Source: Streptomyces tardus
Lineage (GTDB): Bacteria > Actinomycetota > Actinomycetes > Streptomycetales > Streptomycetaceae
Reading direction: 5' to 3'
NCBI RefSeq assembly: GCF_018101125.2
Contig: NZ_JAELVF020000001.1
Location: 1,640,564 to 1,704,563 of the forward strand
DNA: 64,000 bases
Shown here: positions 50,947-59,336 of the stretch, piece after piece
Layout: each line of letters begins with the position of its first letter
How positions within the stretch are numbered: position 1 is the first letter of the stretch
Translations under genes and position numbers: made by a program
Notes under the pieces: generated by a model
Told to the model about the DNA's origin: nothing
What the model saw: the letters and a program-made list of their open reading frames with translations, nothing else
Databases searched by the model: none

Positions 50947-53681
50947 GAGGAGCTCCGTTGGGTGTGTGGGTCATCGTTGCCTGGCGTGCCGGGCTGCGAC
51001 GTGGCGGGGTTCGCGGAGTCGCCCGCGCTGGTACGGCGGTTGGTGCTTCGGCTGATGCCCTTGGTGTAGGCGGCGAAGACGTCCGAGACCTGCCGTGAGT
51101 CGCGCTTCCTGGGCGCCTTGTCGGCGCCGGGCGCGGTGCCCGGCCGGCCCGACGGCCCGTTGTTGGCCGCGCCGTTGCTCAGCGGCTGATGGGTCTGATG
51201 CGTGGTCGCACCCTTGCGGCGCAGGGGCAGGCCGGAGGGGGTGGTGGTGTCGGAGGGCTCCGCGGAGGGCGGAGGTACGGCGGCGGGCTCTGCGGCCGAC
51301 GCCCAGGACGGCGCAAGGCGCTGTCCCGCGTCGCCGGTGTCGCCGAAGCCGCTGTCGCGGCCCGGCTCGCGACCGTCCCGACCGGCACCGCTGTCCCGGC
51401 CGGCACCGCTGTCCCGGCCGGCGGGGCCGCCGGGCTCCGGGGCCAGGCCTCGGGGCGGGTCGAAGGCGCGACCGCGACCGCGACCGCGCACCGGCGGGTC
51501 GAAGACGCTGCCCCGCTCCTCGTCGGAGTCGCGGTCCTCCGCACGCGGTGCCCCCGCGGGCGAATCGTGGCGCACCGGCTCCTCGGGCCGGTCCCGGCGC
51601 ACGTCCCGTACCGGGGCGGCGTCGTGCACGGGGCCGGCGTTGCGCACCGGGCCGGCGTCGCGCGCCGAACCCGGGCCGGCGCCGCGTCCGTTGTCGGGCT
51701 GCGGGCGCTCGGGCGCTCGGCCGACCGGAGTGGCCTGGGGCGAACCGGCGGCGCGCAGCGCGTCCATGTCGGACCCGTCCAGGCCCTCGGCGCCCTCCTC
51801 GACGAGCACGCCCGCGGGCAGTGTCACCTCGACGATGGTGCCGGGGCCCGAGGACTCCCGCAGTTCGACCGCGATGCCGTGCCGGGCCGCGAGCCTGGCG
51901 ACCACGTGCACGCCCATGAACTGGATCGCGCCCACGTCGCCGCGCGGGTCCGCGAGGTCGGCGTTCAGCTCGACGCGCCGGTCCTCGTTCAGCCCCACGC
52001 CCTCGTCCACGACCTGCACCACGGCACGGTCGGCCAGACGCCAGGCGGCGACGCCGACCCTGGACTCCGGCGGCGAGAACTTGATCGCGTTGTCGAGGAG
52101 TTCGGCCAGCATGTGCGCGAGGTCGTGGACCACTCGGGCCGCGACGACGATCGTGCCGTCCACCGAACCGGGCGTCACCCGCTTGAAGTTCTCGACCTGC
52201 TGTGCGGCGGCGACCAGCACCGTGGGCAGTGCGACGTTCTCGGTACGCACCCGGCCCTGGCCCGAACCACCCATCACCAGCAGGTTGTTGGTGTTGCGCT
52301 CCATTCGGATCGCCAGGTGGTCCAGGGCGAAGAGGACCTGCATCCGCTCCGGGTCGGACTCGTCGCGCTGGACGGTGTCGAGCTCGGACACCATGACGCT
52401 GGTGAGCCGGGAGCCGCGGCGGGCCGCGCCGATCAGGGTCTCGGCGAACTCGGCGCGGGCGTGCGCCTGTTCGGCTGCGAGCCGTACGGCCTCGTAGTGG
52501 ACCGCGTTGAACGCCTCGCCCACCTCGCCGATCTCGTCGTGCGTGGTGGTCTCCACCAGGCTGCTGGACTCCCTGGCGATCTCCTCGGGAGTCGCGCGGG
52601 TGGCAGCGCCGGGACGGGACAACTCGCGCATCATGCGCGGCAGATGGGTGTTCGCCACGTCGTGCGCCGCGTTCCGCAGCTCGCGCAGACGACGGATCAT
52701 CACGCGTCCGAGCCGGTGCGCGAAGATCACGGTGCCGATCAGGGCGAGCACGACCAGCACGGCTTCGGCGACGGCCATCCACAGGAGCGACTGGCGCTCC
52801 TCGCGCACGGTCTTGTGGATGGACTTGTCGATGCCGCGCTCCACCGAACGCATCAGCTGTGCACGGTCGGTGGTCGCCGCGTACCAGTCCTTGGAGGTCT
52901 CTTCGAGCCTCACGTTGGACTGCGCGCGTCCGACCGAGTCCTCCAGCCGCTGGGCCTGGGCGGCCTTCGAGCCCGACAGGGTCCGCTCCAGCGAGGAGCG
53001 CCACTCCGGCAGGCCGAGGGCGAAGAGCTCCTCGGTCGTCTCGGTGTAGCCCAGCCGGGTGCCCTCGAAGGTGCGCTTGGAGGCGTCGGTGAACCCACCG
53101 GCGTCCAGCGCACGCAGCACGGTGACCTGCTGCTGTCCGAGGTGCTCGGACGCCGCCGACATCGCGGCGGCGGCACGGATGCGGTCGGCGATGTCGGAAT
53201 CCACACCGTCGGCCTGGGCGATGCCGTCCCGGTAGCCGACCAGGTCGGCGATGACGATGCGGTAGCCGAAGGCGAGCGTGGAGAAGGTCGTGCTGCCCGA
53301 GCGCACCTGCGCGCGCAGCGAGGGGAGTTGCTTGAGTGCGTTTCCGACGCGTTCGACGGCGCCGTCCGCGTTCGCGGGCAGAGCGGTCAGCCGCTCACGC
53401 TCGTCGGCGAAACGTTCGGCGCTCCTGTCGGTGGCGTCGGAGGTCTTTTTGAAGTCGGCAGTCAGGCTCTTGTCGGCGACCAGAGCGGTGGCCGAGGCGC
53501 GTTCCCGCTGAAGGTGATGGGCCAGATCGGCGGCAGCGGCAGCTGCTTCGACCATCACGGTGAGACGGTGCGCCTGCAGCGCCTGATGCGCGGCGGGGGC
53601 CAGGGCGAGGGCCGAGAAAGTGAGGGCGACCGCGAGCGGCACCGTCACGAGCAGGATGAGTCGGCGGTTGATTTTCATCAT
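50943..53681 (-). CDS. Nitrate/nitrite-sensor-type histidine kinase (conservon CvnA type)
   Basis: 912 residues from ATG 53681 (a second ATG follows at 53678). Membrane helix near 8-30, an extracytoplasmic NIT-type helical sensor (about 35-300), a second helix near 302-325 (LLWMAVAEAVLVVLALIGTVIFA), a HAMP-like segment, then an ATPase domain with ELLDNAIKFSPPES (N box) and VVDEGVGLNEDRR. The phosphoacceptor region (LDHLAIRMERNTNNLLVMGG) is that of conservon kinases. The C-terminal ~270 residues are Pro/Arg/Gly-rich and contain a DAGPVRNAGPV-type repeat. It is coupled to the roadblock gene and probably acts through it. Confidence 0.92.
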   Translation of the reverse strand: MMKINRRLILLVTVPLAVALTFSALALAPAAHQALQAHRLTVMVEAAAAAADLAHHLQRERASATALVADKSLTADFKKTSDATDRSAERFADERERLTALPANADGAVERVGNALKQLPSLRAQVRSGSTTFSTLAFGYRIVIADLVGYRDGIAQADGVDSDIADRIRAAAAMSAASEHLGQQQVTVLRALDAGGFTDASKRTFEGTRLGYTETTEELFALGLPEWRSSLERTLSGSKAAQAQRLEDSVGRAQSNVRLEETSKDWYAATTDRAQLMRSVERGIDKSIHKTVREERQSLLWMAVAEAVLVVLALIGTVIFAHRLGRVMIRRLRELRNAAHDVANTHLPRMMRELSRPGAATRATPEEIARESSSLVETTTHDEIGEVGEAFNAVHYEAVRLAAEQAHARAEFAETLIGAARRGSRLTSVMVSELDTVQRDESDPERMQVLFALDHLAIRMERNTNNLLVMGGSGQGRVRTENVALPTVLVAAAQQVENFKRVTPGSVDGTIVVAARVVHDLAHMLAELLDNAIKFSPPESRVGVAAWRLADRAVVQVVDEGVGLNEDRRVELNADLADPRGDVGAIQFMGVHVVARLAARHGIAVELRESSGPGTIVEVTLPAGVLVEEGAEGLDGSDMDALRAAGSPQATPVGRAPERPQPDNGRGAGPGSARDAGPVRNAGPVHDAAPVRDVRRDRPEEPVRHDSPAGAPRAEDRDSDEERGSVFDPPVRGRGRGRAFDPPRGLAPEPGGPAGRDSGAGRDSGAGRDGREPGRDSGFGDTGDAGQRLAPSWASAAEPAAVPPPSAEPSDTTTPSGLPLRRKGATTHQTHQPLSNGAANNGPSGRPGTAPGADKAPRKRDSRQVSDVFAAYTKGISRSTNRRTSAGDSANPATSQPGTPGNDDPHTQRSSS

Positions 53682-54471
53682 CGCACGCGACTCCGACCAG
53701 CACCTGAGGGGCGAAGCGAGGGCAAGGTGAACCTACGGGGGTGAGGGGCGTGGAGGTGACCAGACAACTCAGCCCGATACCAGGTGAGTTCGCAGCCAGT
53801 AGGCACGTTAACGCTCAACTTCGTTCACTCAGCGAGCATTCACGAACATGAAGTATTCGACCTCACACTCCGTAGCAGCGCGGCGGGTACCGGCCGGAGC
53901 ACGATCCGGCGCCCGCCGACGCGGCGGACGCGCTTCGTACTTCCTTGCGTGAACTGGGCATTCCACAACTGACACATGCGCCTCTCAGGCACCTCATGCA
54001 CCGTCACATACGTCCTTTTCGCGCCTTCAAGCTCACAAACAGTGAAGAAAATTGATGACACATGTCACACCGATCCGTCTCCGACGGCCCGCCGGAGGGC
54101 GAGCCACCGGACAGGAGCAGTGAACAAAGGAACGCACAGCGCGAACCCAGCACTGCGCACAGTGAGTTGACGCACCACGGGATCGAACATTCGTGCACTT
54201 GTGTGCGCCGGTGACGGCCGCATCGCTCAACATCGCACAGTGCGATGGCCCCTCCGACCCTCCGCCGTCGACCGTCGCCCCTCGGGCTTCGGGCCCCGCC
54301 CCGCTCGCCGGCCCCGGCCTGCGGCGCGCATCGTCACGCCGTTCCTCGCGCCGCCGTACGGGCCTCGCGCCGCCGTACGGGCGTCCCCGCCCCGGCCCGT
54401 ACGGGGAAGCCGCCGGGCCCACCCCGTGCGTGCGCACGGGCCCGCTCGCCCGCCCGCACGCACGGCCGCGT
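53682..54471. other. Long gene-free gap with a palindrome
   Basis: Lower GC around 53800-54070, probably the promoter region of the kinase. It contains a short palindrome at 54231-54247. A 16-codon frame from GTG 54120 (AGGAG two bases before it) could encode a tiny peptide, but spacing and length make this weak. No other gene is supported. Confidence 0.45.
54231..54247. promoter_or_regulatory. Palindrome CATCGCA-CAG-TGCGATG
   Basis: A perfect seven-base dyad with a three-base centre, in the intergenic gap. It could be an operator, but it is far from both flanking start codons. Confidence 0.35.
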
Positions 54472-55866
54472 TCAGCTGTGCGCGTCCTCGTCCGCCCAGC
54501 CCAGCCCGGCGTCTGCCAGGCGTTCCAACGCCTCGGTGACCACGCTCTGCTGGGGCCCGAGGAAGAGCCGTACGAAGCCCTGCGGGTCGCGGGCCCGCTC
54601 ACCCGGCGTGCTCATGTGCGCCTCGCCGACCAGGACACCCGTGCGGCGCAGACAGAACTCCCGGAAGCTCTCCCCCGGCTCCTGCTCCGCGCCGCGCCCA
54701 GTACCCGACCGCGGGCCCGACCGCGTGCCGGTGCCCGCCCCCGCAGCGGCGCGCTCCTCAAACCACGGCGGGGTGCGCATCAGCAGGTACGCGCCGCAGC
54801 TGCCGGCATGGAACGCCTCGTCCGGGTAACCCAGGTCGCCGGCAAGGCGTTTGGCGATCTCCTGTCGCTTCTGCGCGTAGTTCGCCCGCTGTGTCGCGAG
54901 GAAGGTCTCGCTCTCCTCGTCGGCGAGCCAGGCCGCCATGGCCGCCTGGAGCGGCACCGAGGAGACGTAGCCGTGCTGCGGCAGCAACCGTCCGAGCAGC
55001 GCCTCCAGCACACAGGGCGGGGCGGTCAGCGCGCCGATGCCCCAGCCGTTGCAGTGGAACTGCTTGCCCAGCGAGCGCACCGCCAGCCACGGGCGGCCCC
55101 GCGCCGGGTCGTCGGCCGGGCCGTACTCCTCCAGCAGGACGCGCAGTGCGCTGGTGGGCGGGGTGTGCGGGTCGTGCACGGCGTAGTAGGCGTCGTCGAC
55201 CAGTACGGCCGCGCCCGTATCGGCGGCGGCCCGCACCATGCGGCGCACCGTCCGCTCGTCCCAGTCGGCGCCGGTCGGGTTGTGCTGGGCGTTGAGCACC
55301 AGCAGCAGCGGGCCCGTCGTCTCGCCGCGGGAGCGGCGCAGCAGCTCCTCGACCTCCTCCGCGCGCGGCTGGTACTCGTCCTCGGGGCGGACGGCGAAGT
55401 GCCGCATCCCGTAGCCGAGCGCGGTGAAGACACCCGCGTAGTCCCACCCGGGCGAGGAGCAGACCACCAGCGGCCGGCCGGCCGCGTCGGGCGCCTCCTC
55501 CCGCAGCAGGCGGCCGTAGTGGAACATCGCGCTGCGGGTGCTGCTCTGCGACACCGCCACCTCGTAGTCGACACCGAGTTCCGCGACCGCGGCCAGCCGG
55601 TGGGAGTCGGTGACGTAGCCGCGCAGCACCTCGCGCAGCGCGGGCAGCCCGTAGGGCGTGAGTATGTAGCCGTGGCCGTGCAGCGGCACCGATTCCCGCA
55701 GCGCCCGCGCCAGACCGGGCGCGACCTCGCTCCAGGTCTCGCCGAGGCTGAGGTAGAGCACCTCGTCGAGGTCTCCGCCCAGCTCTTCGTAGCGCCGCAG
55801 CAGGGAGACGTCCTGGTACGGGTTGGCGAGCGAACTCTCGCCGGCGATATCGCGCAGAGGATGCAT
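54472..55866 (-). CDS. PLP-dependent aminotransferase, class I/II
   Basis: 464 residues from ATG 55866, with AGGTGA nine bases before it (GTG 55878 is the alternative). The fold-type-I motifs are present: NAQHNPTGADW (PLP-ring Asn), VLVDDAYYAVHD (Asp/Tyr), SLGKQFHCNGWGIG (Schiff-base Lys) and RLFLGP near the end (substrate Arg). An Ala/Gly/Thr insertion at about 365-395 (ERAAAGAGTGTRSGPRSGTG) is unusual. The substrate cannot be inferred; the gene stands alone. Confidence 0.9.
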   Translation of the reverse strand: MHPLRDIAGESSLANPYQDVSLLRRYEELGGDLDEVLYLSLGETWSEVAPGLARALRESVPLHGHGYILTPYGLPALREVLRGYVTDSHRLAAVAELGVDYEVAVSQSSTRSAMFHYGRLLREEAPDAAGRPLVVCSSPGWDYAGVFTALGYGMRHFAVRPEDEYQPRAEEVEELLRRSRGETTGPLLLVLNAQHNPTGADWDERTVRRMVRAAADTGAAVLVDDAYYAVHDPHTPPTSALRVLLEEYGPADDPARGRPWLAVRSLGKQFHCNGWGIGALTAPPCVLEALLGRLLPQHGYVSSVPLQAAMAAWLADEESETFLATQRANYAQKRQEIAKRLAGDLGYPDEAFHAGSCGAYLLMRTPPWFEERAAAGAGTGTRSGPRSGTGRGAEQEPGESFREFCLRRTGVLVGEAHMSTPGERARDPQGFVRLFLGPQQSVVTEALERLADAGLGWADEDAHS

Positions 55867-56247
55867 TCTTGGGTTCACCTGTCAGTCAACTGCCTTGGGG
55901 GATGGGCATGTTGAGCACTCGACGGGCGTCGACACACAACGTTGTGGCGGCGGGACGCGTTCTCTCGCCTCCCGCGGCTGCCGACGGCGGCACGAACCCG
56001 GTGGCGCCGACGCCGGCCGGCTTCCGGTACGGCCGCCGGGGAGGGCCGAATCGCCCCCTTCACCCGCGTCGCAGCCCGCACGCTACAGCTCGCCCCCGGA
56101 GCCCGAATTGGGGGCCGGTGCACCCAATTCCCGTGTCACACAAAGCTGTTGTACGCATCCACAGCCCCACCACATGTCGACCGCCCCACACCCGCACTCA
56201 CCCGTGCCCGGGCCGCCCCACCCCCTGCCCGCGCTGTGCCCGCTCTG

Positions 56248-56308
56248 TACGCAGCACGTGCGCGCTTCCGTACGCAGCACGTGCGCGCTTCCGTACACAG
56301 CACGTGCA
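56248..56308. repeat. 23-bp tandem repeat, 2.6 copies, each with GCACGTGC
   Basis: TACGCAGCACGTGCGCGCTT plus CCG occurs at 56248-56270 and 56271-56293 exactly, and a third partial copy (TACACAGCACGTGC) at 56294-56307. Each unit carries the palindrome GCACGTGC, so the units could be protein-binding sites. Confidence 0.75.
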
Positions 56309-56355
56309 CGAACACAGTCACCGCCACTGGCACCACCACCGACCGGCAGCAGAGC

Positions 56356-56394
56356 GGGCCCGAACTCGCAGGTAAACGGCTTGAGTTCGGGCCC
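56356..56394 (-). terminator. Stem-loop terminator after the FAD oxidoreductase gene
   Basis: GGGCCCGAACTC and GAGTTCGGGCCC form a perfect 12-bp stem around a 15-base loop, 34 bases beyond the gene's stop. Confidence 0.75.
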
Positions 56395-56427
56395 GTCTCG
56401 TTCAACGCAGCGCGCGGCGCGCGCAGT

Positions 56428-57867
56428 TCAGCGCCGCTCCTCCTCCGGACGCAGCGGAAGCTCCGTGCACGGCCCCGGCGAGCCGCCGAACAGCACCGCG
56501 CGCAGCACCTCGGGCGCGAACAGCGTTCCCGGCGGGGCCTTCAGCGAAGACACCGCGCGGAAGGCCGTACCCACCACCGGGTCGTGTGCTGTCCGCTCCA
56601 CCACCCGGGCCAGATAGCGGCCGAGCACACGGTCGGCACGGCTGGCACCCACCGCGTTGCCGCGCGCTCCCGGCAGTTCCTTGTCCGCACCGGTCGCGAT
56701 GTCCCACGCCTGCCGCGAGGCGGCGAGCAGCGCCCGCTGCACCCGCGCACCGCTCGGCGTACGCCTCGGGTCGGACAGTGAGTCCCGCAGCGCCACCGCC
56801 GAGAGCGCCGCGACGGCCATGCCCTGCCCGTAGACCGGGTTGAAGGCGCACAGCGCGTCGCCCGTGGCCAGGAAGCCCGCGGTCCGACGGTCGGTACGGT
56901 CGTAACGACGCCGTACGTTGCCCGTCGCGCGGAAGGCGTGGATCGCGCCCTCCTGCTCCGCGCCGACGAGCCAGTCGTGCAGCACCGGATGCGGCAGACG
57001 CGCGGTGAAGGCGCGGAACTCCTCGGGGTCCGTGGGCGGTTCGGTGCCGCGCAGCCCGATGAGCGTGACCAGGCTCCTCCCGCCCTCGATGGGCAGAACC
57101 GAAGCGCCGCGCACGTTGTTCCCGTCCGGGACGAAGTAGAAGCCGGCCGTGCTCAACCCCGCCGTCGCACCGTCGGGCCCCTCTCCGGAAGGGGGGACGA
57201 AGGTCCCGGTGGCGTACGCCAGCCCGGTCTCGATCCGCTCCTCGGGCACCGCGGCGGCGCCGAGCGCCTCCAGCCAGGACGGCGCCCGCGTGCTGCGTCC
57301 GGACGCATCGACCACCAGACTCGCCGCCAGCCTCCGCAGCTCGCCGCGTTCGGCACCGCGTCCCGCGCCGCGCTCGCGCACCCCGACTCCGGTCACCCGC
57401 CGCGCGTCGCCGGTCAGCTCCACCACCTCGGTGCCCTCCAGCACCGAGATCCGCGGGTCCTCCAATACCCGACGGCGTACCAGCCACTCCACCAACGGCC
57501 GCGAACCACTCATCAGATGGACCGTCGCCGCCGTGCGCCGGTGGAAGGTGCCGCCCTGCCAGTGCACGGTGTCCGAGGGCATCCCCACCCGCGGTGCGCC
57601 GTGCGCCACCAACTCCTCGACGATGCCCGGCAGCAGATCCTCCAGCGCGTCGGCACCGCCCTCCATCAGCACATGCACATGCCGGCTCTGCGGTACGCCC
57701 GCCCGGGCTCTGGGCCCGTCCGGCAGCCGGTCGCGTTCCACCACCGTCACCCGCTCCGCGTGCTCCGCGAGCACCCGCGCGGCCAACAACCCGGCCAGGC
57801 TGCCCCCGACCACCACCACATGCCGTCCCCGAACCGTCCGGTCCTCCGGCACACCCGACTCCGTCAT
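56428..57867 (-). CDS. FAD-dependent oxidoreductase (epoxidase/hydroxylase-like)
   Basis: 479 residues from ATG 57867 (MTESGVPEDRT); the frame is open further upstream, but family-like sequence starts at HVVVVGGSLAGLLAARVLAEHAERVTVVERD, the FAD-binding motif. Other conserved parts are SRHVHVLMEGG, LVVDASGRSTRAPSWLEALG, and GFLATGDALCAFNPVYGQGMAVAALSAVALRDSL (GD motif). It resembles the monooxygenases/epoxidases of polyether and polyene pathways, but no such cluster surrounds it. Soluble, no signal peptide. Confidence 0.85.
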   Translation of the reverse strand: MTESGVPEDRTVRGRHVVVVGGSLAGLLAARVLAEHAERVTVVERDRLPDGPRARAGVPQSRHVHVLMEGGADALEDLLPGIVEELVAHGAPRVGMPSDTVHWQGGTFHRRTAATVHLMSGSRPLVEWLVRRRVLEDPRISVLEGTEVVELTGDARRVTGVGVRERGAGRGAERGELRRLAASLVVDASGRSTRAPSWLEALGAAAVPEERIETGLAYATGTFVPPSGEGPDGATAGLSTAGFYFVPDGNNVRGASVLPIEGGRSLVTLIGLRGTEPPTDPEEFRAFTARLPHPVLHDWLVGAEQEGAIHAFRATGNVRRRYDRTDRRTAGFLATGDALCAFNPVYGQGMAVAALSAVALRDSLSDPRRTPSGARVQRALLAASRQAWDIATGADKELPGARGNAVGASRADRVLGRYLARVVERTAHDPVVGTAFRAVSSLKAPPGTLFAPEVLRAVLFGGSPGPCTELPLRPEEERR

Positions 57868-58063
57868 CCGCGTCTCACCCCTGCACCCGTTCCGTCTGCG
57901 ACCTTCCGGGCGGCAGCGCCGTGCTCTGCCACGGCGAGCAGACACCTCGTCAACTCCCGTGCAAAGAACGGCATTCGACACCGCCACCCACGCGATGATC
58001 CGTCATCGCACGCGCCCCTCGCACACCCCGCCCCACATCCGGGTCCCGACGACCCTGGCGGGT

Positions 58064-58591
58064 TCAGCCAAGGACGAGGTCGTCGCTGCCCCGCGGCAGG
58101 CGGGGCGAACCGAATCGCCCCATCGGCAGCGGTAGTTCGGGCCGGGGACGCCCGAGCCACGCGACGTCCAGCTGGCGGTGCAGCAACGCGGCGTCCACGG
58201 TGTGGCCGTCGCGGTACGGACGCACCCAGCGCACCTCCGCCGCAGGCCCGCAGGACTCCGAGAGACCGCAGAACCCCGAAGGTCCGGTGGGCAGGGTCAG
58301 GTGTGCGGGAGCGCCCACGCACAAGCCGTACGGGGACAGCCAGTTGCGCACTGTGCCGGGCTCGACCAGCCAGAGCACACGGTCCGCTGCCGCGTCGTGG
58401 AGAACGGGCCCGCATCCGCCTCGCTGAACGGCATCCATGCTCCGCAGCACCGCGGCGGCAGGCGCACCCGCGGCGGTGAACACCACGTCCCACCGAACAC
58501 CGAGCGGCAGCCGCGTGGTGGCGCCGGCCTGCATCCAGGCCCGTACCGCGGTGGCGAGACGTGCGTCGAGATCGTCGCCTGCCCGGCTCAC
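58064..58591 (-). CDS. Small Streptomyces protein, primase-polymerase-like fragment
   Basis: 175 residues from GTG 58591, overlapping the DUF7848-type stop (GTGA). LATAVRAWMQAGATTRLPLGVRWDVVFTAAGAPAAAVLRSMDAVQRGGCGPVLHD..VLWLVEPGTVRNW resembles the N-terminal part of the Streptomyces bifunctional primase/polymerase-like family, and shares layout with the gene at 58828. Catalytic acidic triads are not evident. It is probably one of a set of small signalling-type proteins around an XRE-TPR regulator. Function unknown. Confidence 0.6.
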   Translation of the reverse strand: MSRAGDDLDARLATAVRAWMQAGATTRLPLGVRWDVVFTAAGAPAAAVLRSMDAVQRGGCGPVLHDAAADRVLWLVEPGTVRNWLSPYGLCVGAPAHLTLPTGPSGFCGLSESCGPAAEVRWVRPYRDGHTVDAALLHRQLDVAWLGRPRPELPLPMGRFGSPRLPRGSDDLVLG

Positions 58592-58815
58592 CGGCGGCCG
58601 ACCGGGTACGTGCGGTACGGCAGGACCAGCGTCTCCCGATACGTGCGGTGCGCGGGGTTCCGGCCGGAGTGCGTCAACGCCCAGCCGGCGGCGGCGTCCC
58701 GGTCCTCGGTGTCGCCGCTGACGGCGTCGCACACCGTGCACCGCATCGCGAAGAGCGGTTGTGCGGAGTCGGGTTCGGTAGCGGGGGTGATCGTCCACCG
58801 GTGGTGGCGGAGCAC
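58588..58815 (-). CDS. DUF7848-type small zinc-ribbon protein
   Basis: 75 residues from GTG 58815. FAMRCTVCDAVSGDTEDRDAAAGWALTHSGRNPAHRTYRETLVLPYRTYP matches the DUF7848 pattern (CxxC, then W-A-x-x-H-x-G-x-N-P-x-H-x-x-Y/F-R-E). The Cys and His residues probably bind zinc. Its stop overlaps the next gene's start. Confidence 0.8.
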   Translation of the reverse strand: MLRHHRWTITPATEPDSAQPLFAMRCTVCDAVSGDTEDRDAAAGWALTHSGRNPAHRTYRETLVLPYRTYPVGRR

Positions 58816-58827
58816 CCACGGCGCGGC

Positions 58828-59229
58828 TCACCGGGGGCCGACCTGCCGCTGCAGGGCGGCGTGCAGCAACTCGGGTTCCGTCAGCGCCCGCGTACCCCCT
58901 CCGGGCGCCAACACCCAGCGCAGGCCCGGCCGTTCGGTGCGGTGCACCGGCGGAACCGCCAGCCAGGTGGCCGCCCCCAGCACCTGCACAGCAGGTCCGA
59001 ACCGCCAACCGCCGCCCGCCCCGGACGCGATGAGCCAGTACCAGACACCGGAGTACCCATCCTCGAGCACAGCCCCGCTGCGCTCGCCGAGCGCGGGCAG
59101 CACCGCCCTGGAAACCCAGGCGGACACCCGCACCGCATCCCAGGTCACACCGGCCTGCATGAGACAGACGTCAGGCCCCGGCGGCGGGGTGAACGCCTCG
59201 GCGTGAGGCATCAGAGGTGCAGCGCACAC
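58828..59229 (-). CDS. Small Streptomyces protein, primase-polymerase-like
   Basis: 133 residues from GTG 59229, preceded by GGGGG (ATG 59211 lacks a ribosome site). PPPGPDVCLMQAGVTWDAVRVSAWVSRAVLPALGERSGAVLEDGYSGVWYWLIASGAGGGWRFGPAVQVLGAATWLAVPPVHRTERPGLRWVLAPG is a well-known Streptomyces family related to the primase/polymerase N-terminal domain. Role unknown. An 8-bp inverted repeat lies directly upstream. It begins a three-gene run with 58588 and 58064. Confidence 0.7.
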   Translation of the reverse strand: MCAAPLMPHAEAFTPPPGPDVCLMQAGVTWDAVRVSAWVSRAVLPALGERSGAVLEDGYSGVWYWLIASGAGGGWRFGPAVQVLGAATWLAVPPVHRTERPGLRWVLAPGGGTRALTEPELLHAALQRQVGPR

Positions 59230-59238
59230 ATCTACCCC

Positions 59239-59266
59239 CAGTGAGTGGGTAACTGATTACTCACTG
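59239..59266. promoter_or_regulatory. CAGTGAGT-N12-ACTCACTG inverted repeat
   Basis: A perfect 8-bp dyad ten bases upstream of the GTG at 59229, overlapping its ribosome-site region and promoter. It is a probable operator, perhaps for the XRE-TPR protein encoded next door. Confidence 0.55.
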
Positions 59267-59336
59267 AGCGTATGAAGCGCGCGGGTTCACACCGGTACGA
59301 ACGCTGCCCCCTCACCGAGGGGTACAGGTCGTACCT

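Larger units (their letters stand above)
55867..56427. other. Gene-free gap with 23-bp tandem repeats and a terminator
   Basis: No coding frame is supported. It contains the repeat block at 56248-56308 and the terminator at 56356-56394. Confidence 0.5.

Noticed and set aside
51189..53744. 851-codon plus-strand frame
   Set aside because: Antisense to the conservon kinase gene, no recognisable motif.
54033..54602. Minus-strand frame of 189 codons upstream of the kinase gene
   Set aside because: Overlaps the aminotransferase end in another frame and reads as Arg/Pro-rich non-protein; no ribosome site.
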